NCBI GenBank assembly: GCA_002381645.1
Contig: DFXE01000021.1
Span: 1-27,936, forward strand
Reading direction: 5' to 3'
Length of the DNA stretch: 27,936 nucleotides
Origin: Bacteroidales bacterium UBA4116
GTDB lineage: Bacteria > Bacteroidota > Bacteroidia > Bacteroidales > Tannerellaceae
Positions 14,749 through 21,604 of the stretch are shown here, one piece after another. The notes beneath the pieces are model-generated. The model did no database searches, was not told the origin of the DNA, and was given only the letters and a program-made list of their open reading frames with translations. Position 1 is the stretch's first letter, and every line of letters starts with the position of its first letter. The position numbers and the translations under genes were made by a program.

Positions 14749-14756
14749 TAAAATAA
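14749..14756. repeat. Right attachment core (attR), direct repeat TAAAATAA
   Basis: Second copy of the core. Read on the minus strand, the GTTA-side flank enters the GTPase at ...GWLNGTII-L; immediately past the core the element contributes nine foreign residues DYHRFDLTG and a TGA stop. Confidence 0.85.
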
Positions 14757-15471
14757 TAGTACCGTTCAGCCACCCCAAAACAGCTTCACCATTAGCATAA
14801 ATATCATAATCAACGTCGATAAGGCGCTTACCTGAATTCTTGCTTGTTGTGACTTCCTGCAACCATTCATCGAGCCCTTTACCGGAAAGGGCGCTTACCG
14901 GATAAATTTTTGCGGAAGGATACGCTTCAGCCGTATGTCGTATCAGCTTTCCCAACTCTTCGTCACTTAATAAATCAGTTTTATTAATTAATATGATATC
15001 GCTCTCTTCCAATTGTTTATGATAAATATAAGCCGCGTCGGGATGCAATCCGCCGTTTTTACCTTCAAGAACAGAGTTCAGCCGGAATGGGTCTGCCAGT
15101 ACAGAAAGTGGCGATACAGTAACTTCTCTGTTCCAGTATTGCTTTAAAGGCTGGATAATGGTTGCGGAAAGATCGGTGCAACTACCAACCGGTTCGGCAA
15201 TGATAATATCTGCCGCTACTTCTGACCGGATCTTTTTTATAGCATCTGTAAAACCGTTGAAATTACAGCAGAAACAGCTACCGCTTACTTCCGCCACCTG
15301 TAAATCATTCATTGAAAGTAAAGCGCTGTCAACTAATTCGGGAGCCTGGTCGTTTGTGATCAATCCTACCCGAAGTCCTTTTCGCATTAATTTTTGGGCA
15401 ATATTCCAAAGTAAAGTTGTTTTACCGGCTCCTAAAAATCCACCGGCCAAAATAAGTCGTGTTGTCTTCAT
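14749..15471 (-). pseudogene. CobW/COG0523-type G3E GTPase, N-terminal fragment severed by the integrated element
   Basis: COG0523 GTPases serve in metal handling (for example cobalt for cobalamin, zinc allocation). From the ATG at 15469-15471 the fragment keeps the whole G domain: Walker A GGFLGAGKTTLL (G10-L21), the metal-binding CFCC motif (C66, C68, C69), switch-like AEPVGS (from A92) and NKTD (163-166). Native sequence ends at L241; the element then adds DYHRFDLTG and a stop at 14719-14721, so a 250-residue protein could still be made. The missing C-terminal domain is at 8777-9171. The intact gene would encode 369 residues. It begins 23 nt after the aquaporin stop, so they are probably one operon. 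A TTG-initiated extension to 15504 is possible but less likely. Confidence 0.9.
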
Positions 15472-15494
15472 TTTCTCACATTCATTATTTATTT

Positions 15495-16304
15495 TTAATT
15501 GCAATCACAGGGTTTCGAATCTTTTTTCATAACAGGTTCGAGAATATACATAAAGAATAAGGCGGCTATTGTACCTCCTATCACTGGTCCTGCTATATAA
15601 ACCCAGAAAAATCCCCCGCTGCTATCGGGAAAAGCAGCACTTCCCCAACCAAACAACCATGCAACGATACGTGGTCCGAAATCACGTGCCGGATTCAGTC
15701 CAGCCTGTGTCAGCGGAGCAATCAGGCATATAACGGATGTAACCGTCAACCCTATGAATACGGGAGTAATCGCATCAGTCGGCCTACCGACATTACAACC
15801 TTCTGTCAGCGCAAAAATGAACAACACCAGTAAGAATGTACCGAAAGCTTCGGCTGCAATGGCCAAAGGCATGGAAACAACTGCCGAGCTACAGGGAACC
15901 GTATAATACTCACCAAACATTTTCGCGGTTGCTATTGATTCTGCAGACCCCCTGACAATGTTATTTGTACTTTCATACGCCTCTATGGAAGGTGAAAACA
16001 ACATATAGATAACGAGCCCTGCAATAAATGCACCTAAGAACTGGGCTACAAGATAGCAGGGAAGCTTACGCGCTTTCATACGCCTGCTTATTACCATTCC
16101 AATACTTACAGCCGGGTTTAAATGTGCACATGACAGATGTCGGGTAACATAAATGGCAAGCATAACTCCAAATCCCCAGGCAACTCCGATCTGTAAAATA
16201 CCTGTATATTCACCAAATAGTACCGATACGGCTACCGATCCACAACCAAACAGCACCAGAATAAATGTACCTAAAAATTCACCTAAAAATTCTTTTGCAT
16301 TCAT
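15495..16304 (-). CDS. MIP-family channel, aquaglyceroporin (GlpF-like)
   Basis: Membrane channel for glycerol, water or small neutral solutes. 269 residues from the ATG at 16302-16304 (MNAKEFLGEFLGTFILVLFG); a longer frame to 16355 adds an unlikely leader overlapping the promoter. Six membrane helices and both half-helix NPA motifs are present: CAHLNPAVS near 62-70 and GLNPARD near 203-209. The Asp after the second NPAR is characteristic of the glycerol-facilitator branch. A long loop (YESTNNIVRGSAES...) lies between the halves, and the Cys-rich tail ends KPCDCN. No glycerol kinase is near. It lies 23 nt upstream of the interrupted CobW-like gene. Confidence 0.94.
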   Translation of the reverse strand: MNAKEFLGEFLGTFILVLFGCGSVAVSVLFGEYTGILQIGVAWGFGVMLAIYVTRHLSCAHLNPAVSIGMVISRRMKARKLPCYLVAQFLGAFIAGLVIYMLFSPSIEAYESTNNIVRGSAESIATAKMFGEYYTVPCSSAVVSMPLAIAAEAFGTFLLVLFIFALTEGCNVGRPTDAITPVFIGLTVTSVICLIAPLTQAGLNPARDFGPRIVAWLFGWGSAAFPDSSGGFFWVYIAGPVIGGTIAALFFMYILEPVMKKDSKPCDCN

Positions 16305-16362
16305 ATAAATTTTGTTCGTTATAACATTCTTCTTATCTGGGTGATAGTAAGGCATTCATCAT

Positions 16363-16392
16363 ACAATATAAGGTTAAAAGGATTTTTGCAAA
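16363..16392 (-). promoter_or_regulatory. Promoter of the aquaporin-GTPase unit
   Basis: On the minus strand TTTG (16392-16389) is followed after 18 nt by TATATTGT (16370-16363), close to the Bacteroidota TTTG-N19-TAnnTTTG pattern. The leader to the ATG at 16304 would be about 50 nt, which also argues against the upstream start at 16355. Confidence 0.5.
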
Positions 16393-16466
16393 CTTGCAGA
16401 AAAATAGGGTCAACCTGATGTTTTACGGGATTAAAACGAAAAAGAACAGGCTGAAAACGAATTATT

Positions 16467-17555
16467 TTATACTTGTTTTAGTTTAACGGAAGGTGAATCT
16501 GTTGAACCGATAATACGCATTTTGACAAAGCTATCCGGATAATTATCATTAATATACTTTACCATTTTTTCCCGGACATCTACCTGTAAATCGAAATTTG
16601 TACCTGAATCACTTCCACTGAGTAAAATACGGAGTTCCATATAATTCTCTTTGGAGTCGGTTACCTGTATGTTCGCCAAACGTTTATCCCATTTAGGATG
16701 GTCTTTCAGAATGATGGATAAATAATTCCGCAGGTCATTCACCGGAAGATTATAATCCACATATAAAAATACCGTACCTAATACATTGTTGGAATTTCTG
16801 GTCCAGTTCTGGAAAGGGTTGTCCAAAAAATAGTTTACCGGCAGTATCAGTCTTTTTTCATCCCATAGCCTTACCACAACATACGTCGTTTTTATTTCTT
16901 CAATAATGCCGTTTTGTCCTTCTACTATTACCTGGTCGTCCAGCCTTATCGGTTCTGTAATAGCTATTTGTATACCGGCAAATATAGCCCCAATACTTTT
17001 TTGAGCCGCCAAACCTGCAATAATGCCTGCAATTCCCGCGGATGTAAGTAAACTTACGCCGATTGAACGTACCTGGTCGAAAGTCATTAAAGCGGCCGCT
17101 ATGGTCAGTACAGTAATCAGTACGGAGACTATCCTTTCAAATATCTTGAGTTTGGTCAGATTTTTCCGTGAAGTTTCATTCGAACCTACCCCGAGTTTAT
17201 GTTCCAGATAATAAAACAGTGCCTGTACCGCTTTGATCAGTATCCACCCGATCGTTGCGATTAATAGAATATCCCCTATTTTTGATAATGTTCCGTAAAC
17301 AGAAGTGGTGGATAAAAAGGAATAAGCGGTAAATATTTTAAAAATGATCCAGAATAAAAGCCATAACACAGGCACTCTTAACAGGTCGATAATAAAATCA
17401 TCCACCAGTGTCTTAGTCTTTGATGCCCGGATCTGCAACCTGTTCAATACAAATTTATAAATCAGGTAAACACCGAGTAACGCTACTAAAAATAAGCCTA
17501 TACTGAGCAGATCATATGCTATTTTTCCTTGAAAAAAGTTATCTGTCGTTTCCAT
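16467..17555 (-). CDS. MscS-family mechanosensitive channel
   Basis: Small-conductance tension-gated channel that releases solutes on osmotic downshock. 362 residues. Hydrophobic segments lie at about 15-37, 55-75, 90-112 and 135-160. The pore-lining TM3 is the Gly/Ala-rich GVSLLTSAGIAGIIAGLAAQKSIGAIFAGIQIAITEP (about 175-212), and the MscS beta domain follows (LDDQVIVEGQNGIIEEIKTTYVVVRLWDEKRLILPVNYF). The C-terminal alpha/beta domain runs to about 350. The length is that of the medium-sized MscS group with two extra helices. It is transcribed in the same direction as the aquaporin, but 160 bp including an aquaporin promoter separate them. No clear promoter box of its own. Confidence 0.95.
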   Translation of the reverse strand: METTDNFFQGKIAYDLLSIGLFLVALLGVYLIYKFVLNRLQIRASKTKTLVDDFIIDLLRVPVLWLLFWIIFKIFTAYSFLSTTSVYGTLSKIGDILLIATIGWILIKAVQALFYYLEHKLGVGSNETSRKNLTKLKIFERIVSVLITVLTIAAALMTFDQVRSIGVSLLTSAGIAGIIAGLAAQKSIGAIFAGIQIAITEPIRLDDQVIVEGQNGIIEEIKTTYVVVRLWDEKRLILPVNYFLDNPFQNWTRNSNNVLGTVFLYVDYNLPVNDLRNYLSIILKDHPKWDKRLANIQVTDSKENYMELRILLSGSDSGTNFDLQVDVREKMVKYINDNYPDSFVKMRIIGSTDSPSVKLKQV

Positions 17556-17689
17556 ATGCCGATATTAGCTTCTATATTACTAATAAAACAGCTGTAAAAA
17601 CGATAAGTTTATACTTTAAAAAGAGACATGGTGTGATCCTTTAACAATTTCTTTATTTATAAAATGTTAAAGTTATATGATTCCGTATC

Positions 17690-17697
17690 TATCTTTG
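17690..17697 (+). promoter_or_regulatory. Promoter -7 box for the phosphatase gene
   Basis: TATCTTTG matches TAnnTTTG, 44 nt before the ATG at 17742; the -33 box is not clear. Confidence 0.45.
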
Positions 17698-17741
17698 ACA
17701 ACTATTTGTTTAATGCGCAGATACAATAAAATACCTAAAAG

Positions 17742-18794
17742 ATGAAACAAATTTATTTAATCTCTTTAATCGTTATGTCATTATCATTTAATTCCTGCAA
17801 CAACAGAGGTTCTTCAGACAATACATTCTATGAAGGTTCGGATATTTCGGGGATCGCGGATATCACACGCGACAAGAATACAAGAGAAACTATATTTACG
17901 ATTGAAACAAATGGAAAATGGAAACTATATGCAGGGGATGAAGTGAAATCGATCGATCATAATAATCCCGTATTGGAAGGAGAAGGCAGCGGAAGATATT
18001 CCGTTCCCGTTTCTGCTACCAGAAGGAATTATTTCCAATTGGTAACAACCGACGGAAAAGCGATCTTGGCTGAGCGTCACTTACCCATGAACGGAGGATT
18101 CAACTTCAGGGACCTGGGAGGCATCAAAAACAAAGACGGCCGTTTTACCAAATGGGGGAAAATTTTCAGGGCCGACGATCTACACTCGCTTACGGATAAT
18201 GATCTTGATTATTTATCAACCATACCCTTGATAACAATCGTTGATTTTCGTTCCGAAGAAGAAATAAGACAGGCCCCCGACCGGGTTCCTTCATCTGTAA
18301 GAGAAGATCATGCCTATTCGATCACACCCGGAAACCTGACGGCATCCGCTACGGACTTATCTTCCCTCAGCAATCTGAACCTGGATAGTGTCATGATAAG
18401 TATCAATAAATTATTGGTTACGGATTCTTCGGCAATCGCCCGGTACAAAGATTTCTTCGGATTATTACAAAATAAAGACAGCATACCTTTATTATTTCAT
18501 TGCACGGCCGGAAAAGACCGTACGGGAATGGGAGCCGCCCTTATTTTATATGCCCTTAATGTAGACGATAATCGAATTATAGAAGATTACCTTTTATCCA
18601 ACACTTACCTTAAGGATAAATATGCAGCATATATTAATCAGTATCCGTCGCTGGAGCCTTTGTTCGGCGTAAAACCAGCATATCTTCAGGCAGGTATCGA
18701 CCAGATAAGAGAAACATACGGCAGTATAGATGATTATCTTCAAAACACTTTGCAGGTCGATCTGGCAAAATTCAGGGAAATGTATTTATATTAA
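17742..18794 (+). CDS. Tyrosine/dual-specificity protein phosphatase, lipoprotein
   Basis: 350 residues. The signal MKQIYLISLIVMSLSFNSC has a lipobox-like FNSC (C19), so it is an envelope lipoprotein. An N-terminal beta-rich region (about 30-105) precedes the phosphatase domain, which opens with the family motif GGFNFRDLGGIKNKDG (about 113-128) and contains DFRSEEEIRQAPDR and the active-site loop HCTAGKDRTG, with nucleophile C254 and R260. This is the Y_phosphatase3/IphP type, which acts on phosphotyrosine or on phosphoinositides in related bacterial proteins. Its location outside the inner membrane means the substrate would be extracytoplasmic; none is evident. Monocistronic or leading the following plus-strand genes. 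Confidence 0.92.
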   Translation: MKQIYLISLIVMSLSFNSCNNRGSSDNTFYEGSDISGIADITRDKNTRETIFTIETNGKWKLYAGDEVKSIDHNNPVLEGEGSGRYSVPVSATRRNYFQLVTTDGKAILAERHLPMNGGFNFRDLGGIKNKDGRFTKWGKIFRADDLHSLTDNDLDYLSTIPLITIVDFRSEEEIRQAPDRVPSSVREDHAYSITPGNLTASATDLSSLSNLNLDSVMISINKLLVTDSSAIARYKDFFGLLQNKDSIPLLFHCTAGKDRTGMGAALILYALNVDDNRIIEDYLLSNTYLKDKYAAYINQYPSLEPLFGVKPAYLQAGIDQIRETYGSIDDYLQNTLQVDLAKFREMYLY

Positions 18795-18805
18795 TCATAT
18801 ATATT

Positions 18806-18830
18806 TAACTTTGTCTGCCTAATTGCAGAC
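18806..18830 (+). promoter_or_regulatory. Promoter -7 box and leader hairpin before the methyltransferase-like gene
   Basis: TAACTTTG (18806-18813) matches TAnnTTTG. It is overlapped by a 6-bp inverted repeat GTCTGC/GCAGAC (18813-18818/18825-18830) ending 3 nt before the ATG. An operator or start-site structure is possible. Confidence 0.45.
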
Positions 18831-18833
18831 TTT

Positions 18834-19610
18834 ATGGGCATAATACTACATAAACCTGTTTTACGAAAAGGTATATTGTTATACAGGCGAATTCGCCACC
18901 GAAAAGGATACGGGGTGCATTCGCCTTTTGTATATCACTTAATAACTAAGGTGATTGAGGAAAAAGCCTCTTATTATCGTTATAATGATATTGAACGGAT
19001 AAGAAAGCAACTGCGTTATAAGGAGAAACTCTTTGATATTCCGGTAAAGACTACGAACCGTACGGTAGAAGATATTTTGAAACAAGAATCCATTCTGCCG
19101 AAGTATGGGGCTTTACTTTTCCGGCTGACAAACTATTTCAGACCGCAAAATATTTTACAGGTTGGTCCCACTATAGGATTGTCGACATTATACCTGACAT
19201 CGTATGCTCCGGGACTAAAATGTATTTCCCTGGAAAATATACCTGCCTATACATCAATTTCGAAATGGGTATATGCAAACTATGCGCGAACGCCTATCGA
19301 CCTGCGGACAGGGAATTTAAAGGAATCTCTTCCCACTGCATTACATGATCTGGGAAATGTGGATTTTGTTTATTTCAACACCCCAAATGAACAAAATACC
19401 AATATAGGATTGTTCAACGAGTGTATTAAATTTGCACATAAAGGGACCGTATTTGTATTTCAGGGAATACAAGCCAACCGCTATATGAGAGAATTATGGG
19501 AAATGGTTTGCGCACATCCGGAAATAACGGTATCGATCGATTTATTTTCAATGGGAATAGCATTGCTCAACAAAAAAATACATAAACGTAACTATACGGT
19601 TTATTTTTAA
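18834..19610 (+). CDS. Class I methyltransferase-fold protein, probably catalytically altered
   Basis: 258 residues. The N-terminal RHRKGYGVHSPFVYHLI (about 22-38) is a signature of a Bacteroidota O-methyltransferase-like family. A glycine loop that would bind S-adenosylmethionine is visible as LQVGPTIGLSTLYL (about 108-121). Where relatives, as I remember them, have an acidic strand end of the DFVFFDGNH type and a later FDDIH-type motif, this protein has DFVYFNTPN and VFQGIQ, so the catalytic or metal-binding Asp residues appear replaced. It may bind SAM or a substrate without methyl transfer. It precedes the cobalamin adenosyltransferase by 17 nt, so they are probably co-transcribed. Confidence 0.75.
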   Translation: MGIILHKPVLRKGILLYRRIRHRKGYGVHSPFVYHLITKVIEEKASYYRYNDIERIRKQLRYKEKLFDIPVKTTNRTVEDILKQESILPKYGALLFRLTNYFRPQNILQVGPTIGLSTLYLTSYAPGLKCISLENIPAYTSISKWVYANYARTPIDLRTGNLKESLPTALHDLGNVDFVYFNTPNEQNTNIGLFNECIKFAHKGTVFVFQGIQANRYMRELWEMVCAHPEITVSIDLFSMGIALLNKKIHKRNYTVYF

Positions 19611-19627
19611 TCTTAATAATAAAAAAC

Positions 19628-20191
19628 ATGAAGAAAAGCGCTGTTTACACACGTACGGGAGATTCGGGCACAACGTCCCTTGTCGGAGGAAAAAGGGTAT
19701 CCAAGGCGGATAAACGCATTGAAAGTTACGGTACGACTGATGAGTTGAATGCGTTTACCGGACTGCTGATGACCGAACTTTCGGACAGGGAAGACCTGGA
19801 ATTTATGCGGTTCGTCCAACACAAACTCTTCACGATCGGTTCTTATCTTGCCACCGATCAGGAAAGTACGGAACTGAAAATGGAAAGCAGGGTTTCACCG
19901 GAAAGTATTATCCGCATCGAGCAGGAAATAGACCGTATCGATAATAGTCTGCCGAAATTTAAACATTTTATCCTTCCGGGCGGTTCACGTTCTGCGGCCC
20001 TGGCGCATGTTTGCCGTACGGTTTGCCGGCGGGCCGAACGACAGATCTACCGCTTGAAAGAGACCAGTATGGTAGAAGAACCGGTACTGGTATTCATTAA
20101 CCGGTTATCTGATTATTTTTTTGTACTGGCACGTAAAGAATGTATAAAAAATAACGGAGAAGAAATAATTTGGGATAATACTTGTATCTAA
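19628..20191 (+). CDS. ATP:cob(I)alamin adenosyltransferase, PduO type
   Basis: Makes adenosylcobalamin from ATP and reduced cob(I)alamin. 187 residues, the normal length of the PduO-type fold. Motifs: TRTGDSGTTSLVGG (8-21, ATP site), SYGTTDELNAF (33-43), LPGGSRSAALAH, CRRAERQ and the C-terminal NRLSDYFFVLARKE. In Bacteroidales adenosylcobalamin is used by methylmalonyl-CoA mutase among others; no such enzyme is in the window. The CobW-like gene disrupted by the element belongs to a superfamily that includes cobalamin-pathway GTPases, but the distance and opposite strand give no firm link. Confidence 0.95.
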   Translation: MKKSAVYTRTGDSGTTSLVGGKRVSKADKRIESYGTTDELNAFTGLLMTELSDREDLEFMRFVQHKLFTIGSYLATDQESTELKMESRVSPESIIRIEQEIDRIDNSLPKFKHFILPGGSRSAALAHVCRTVCRRAERQIYRLKETSMVEEPVLVFINRLSDYFFVLARKECIKNNGEEIIWDNTCI

Positions 20192-20211
20192 CAAATAAAG
20201 TTTTATTTTTG
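20182..20211 (+). promoter_or_regulatory. Promoter of the DUF2795 gene
   Basis: TTG (20182-20184), 19 nt, then TATTTTTG (20204-20211), an exact -7 box with correct spacing. It overlaps the end of the adenosyltransferase gene. Leader about 45 nt. Confidence 0.6.
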
Positions 20212-20228
20212 CGGAAAATTTCAAAACC

Positions 20229-20244
20229 TAACCACTTGTGGTTA
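20229..20244. repeat. Short palindrome in the DUF2795 leader
   Basis: TAACCAC-TT-GTGGTTA, a perfect 7-bp inverted repeat just after the predicted transcription start. Possible operator or leader hairpin; short enough to be chance. Confidence 0.4.
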
Positions 20245-20263
20245 ATATAAATGCTTAACGACT

Positions 20264-20485
20264 ATGTATTGGACTTTAGAATTGGCTTCGAAACTTGAAG
20301 ATGCGCCCTGGCCTGCAACGAAAGATGAGTTGATTGATTATGCGCAACGCTCGGGAGCGCCGTTGGAAGTAATTGAAAATTTACAGGAAATGGAAGATGA
20401 AGGAGAAATTTACGATTGTATGGAAGACATTTGGCCGGATTATCCAAGCAAGGAAGATTTCTTCTTCAATGAAGAAGAGTATTGA
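20264..20485 (+). CDS. DUF2795-family small protein
   Basis: 73 residues, beginning MYWTLELASKLEDAPWPATKDELIDYAQRSG, which matches the conserved DUF2795 pattern (helix, then PATKxELIxYAxRxGAP). The C-terminus is strongly acidic and aromatic (EDEGEIYDCMEDIWPDYPSKEDFFFNEEEY). It is soluble, with no signal peptide. It has its own promoter upstream and a terminator downstream, so it is a monocistronic, probably well-expressed gene. The family is widespread and conserved in Bacteroidota, and its function is unknown. Confidence 0.85.
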   Translation: MYWTLELASKLEDAPWPATKDELIDYAQRSGAPLEVIENLQEMEDEGEIYDCMEDIWPDYPSKEDFFFNEEEY

Positions 20486-20523
20486 AAAGTGAGACGAAAA
20501 GAACGCAGGTTCTGTTAGGATAA

Positions 20524-20570
20524 GAACGAGGTAGCGGCCTTCCGGGGTCTACTGCCTCGTTCGTTTTTTT
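20524..20570 (+). terminator. Rho-independent terminator after the DUF2795 gene
   Basis: GAACGAGG (20524-20531) pairs with CCTCGTTC (20555-20562), with TAG/CTA able to extend the stem inward, followed by G and seven T (20564-20570). It isolates the secretion operon from upstream transcription. Confidence 0.88.
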
Positions 20571-20649
20571 GAGTACGGATACAATTTATCGCTTATCGGC
20601 TCGTTTCGTATGTTAGGGATCTGAATCCCCGGATACGGAACTATTAAAA

Positions 20650-21597
20650 ATGAAGAAAGCCCTTCTTTCTATTATAATCCTGATGACACTCTGGAGTACT
20701 GCCCGGGCGCAATACGATGCGCAGTTCAGCCAGTACTTTATGGCTATGGGTTACTATAATCCGTCTTATGCCGGCGTATCGGGCGACCTGAATTTCTTCG
20801 GGCTCCACCGCCAGCAATGGATCGGGATGAAAGGCGCTCCAAAGTCTTTTTTCGTAAACGCCGATATGCCTCTCAATATACGAAAAGTACAGATCGGAAT
20901 TGGAGCCGTTTTATTTACAGAAAGCATCGGGCTTTTCCGCAATTCCCATTTCGGCGCACAAATCTCATACAAACATAAACTGTTCGGCGGTACGTTAAGT
21001 ATCGGACTACAGCCGGGCATTGCCAATATTTCTTTCGACGGAACAAAAGTTGATCTGGGAGAATCGGATGAACATGAACAGGAAGACGAAGCTATTCCTA
21101 AGGTTGAAGCTAGCGGAATGGCATTCGATATGAATGCGGGTATCTACTATACCCATAAGCATTTTTATTTCGGTATCGGAGCCATGCACGTGCTGGAGCC
21201 GGAAATGGAGCTGGAGGAAAATATATTTACCTTTATCGGCAGATCATATAATTTAACAGGCGGATACAATATTCAACTCCGCAACCCGTTGTATGAGATA
21301 CAGCCTTCCGTTTTTATGAAAACCGACCTGCAATCGTTTCAGGCGGATATTACCGGACGGGTTGTGTATAATAAAATGTTTAACGGGGGACTTTCCTGGC
21401 GGGTTAACGAATCGGTTGTTTTGATGTTAGGCGCCACGTTCGGCAATTTCCAAGTGGGTTATGCCTATGACTTCCCGGTCAAACCGGCTTTACTGAGGGT
21501 AAGCAGCGGAAGCCACGAAGTATTGGTAAAATACCGCTTGAAATTAGACAAATCGAAGTCGGGACAATATAGACATAAAAGTGTACGTATATTATAA
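20650..21597 (+). CDS. porP: PorP/SprF-family type IX secretion outer-membrane protein
   Basis: 315 residues with a cleavable signal (MKKALLSIIILMTLWSTARA), then QYDAQFSQYFMAMGYYNPSYAG, the usual start of the mature PorP/SprF barrel. The rest is amphipathic beta strands rich in Gly and aromatics. PorP/SprF proteins are outer-membrane barrels that work with the GldK-N machinery in secretion, or anchor particular cargo at the surface. The gene stands directly before gldK (7 nt gap), as in Porphyromonas porPKLMN, so this is the core-operon copy rather than a stray paralogue. The 80 nt upstream, after the terminator, show no convincing -7 box; GGGAT-CTGA-ATCCC (20616-20629) is a small hairpin there. 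Confidence 0.93.
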   Translation: MKKALLSIIILMTLWSTARAQYDAQFSQYFMAMGYYNPSYAGVSGDLNFFGLHRQQWIGMKGAPKSFFVNADMPLNIRKVQIGIGAVLFTESIGLFRNSHFGAQISYKHKLFGGTLSIGLQPGIANISFDGTKVDLGESDEHEQEDEAIPKVEASGMAFDMNAGIYYTHKHFYFGIGAMHVLEPEMELEENIFTFIGRSYNLTGGYNIQLRNPLYEIQPSVFMKTDLQSFQADITGRVVYNKMFNGGLSWRVNESVVLMLGATFGNFQVGYAYDFPVKPALLRVSSGSHEVLVKYRLKLDKSKSGQYRHKSVRIL

Positions 21598-21604
21598 ACA
21601 GTAT

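Larger units (their letters stand above)
9164..14756. mobile_element. Integrative mobilizable element inserted in a CobW-like GTPase gene
   Basis: Bounded by the 8-bp direct repeat TAAAATAA (9164-9171 and 14749-14756); one unit is 5,585 bp. Contents left to right: integrase control region, tyrosine recombinase, hairpin-rich region, MobV relaxase, membrane J-domain protein, KilA-N protein, and a 350-bp right end with hairpins. The evidence for its borders is that the left flank ends and the right flank begins inside two halves of one gene, and joining them at the repeat restores the frame with no lost codon. It has no conjugation or replication genes, so transfer would need a helper element. 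Candidate integrase arm sites lie inside both ends. Confidence 0.9.

Noticed and set aside
9164..14756. Element ends as a tRNA-gene attachment site or as transposon inverted repeats
   Set aside because: No tRNA gene is at either border and no terminal inverted repeats exist; a short direct repeat within a split coding sequence and a tyrosine integrase fit site-specific integration.
9164..14756. Element as a prophage or as a complete conjugative transposon
   Set aside because: No capsid, tail, lysis or conjugation (tra) genes and no replication initiator; KilA-N alone is not evidence of a prophage.
18834..20191. A cobalamin biosynthesis cluster linking the adenosyltransferase with the CobW-like gene
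   Set aside because: The genes are on opposite strands, four kilobases apart, with channels and a phosphatase between them; COG0523 members serve several metals, so the link is not supported.
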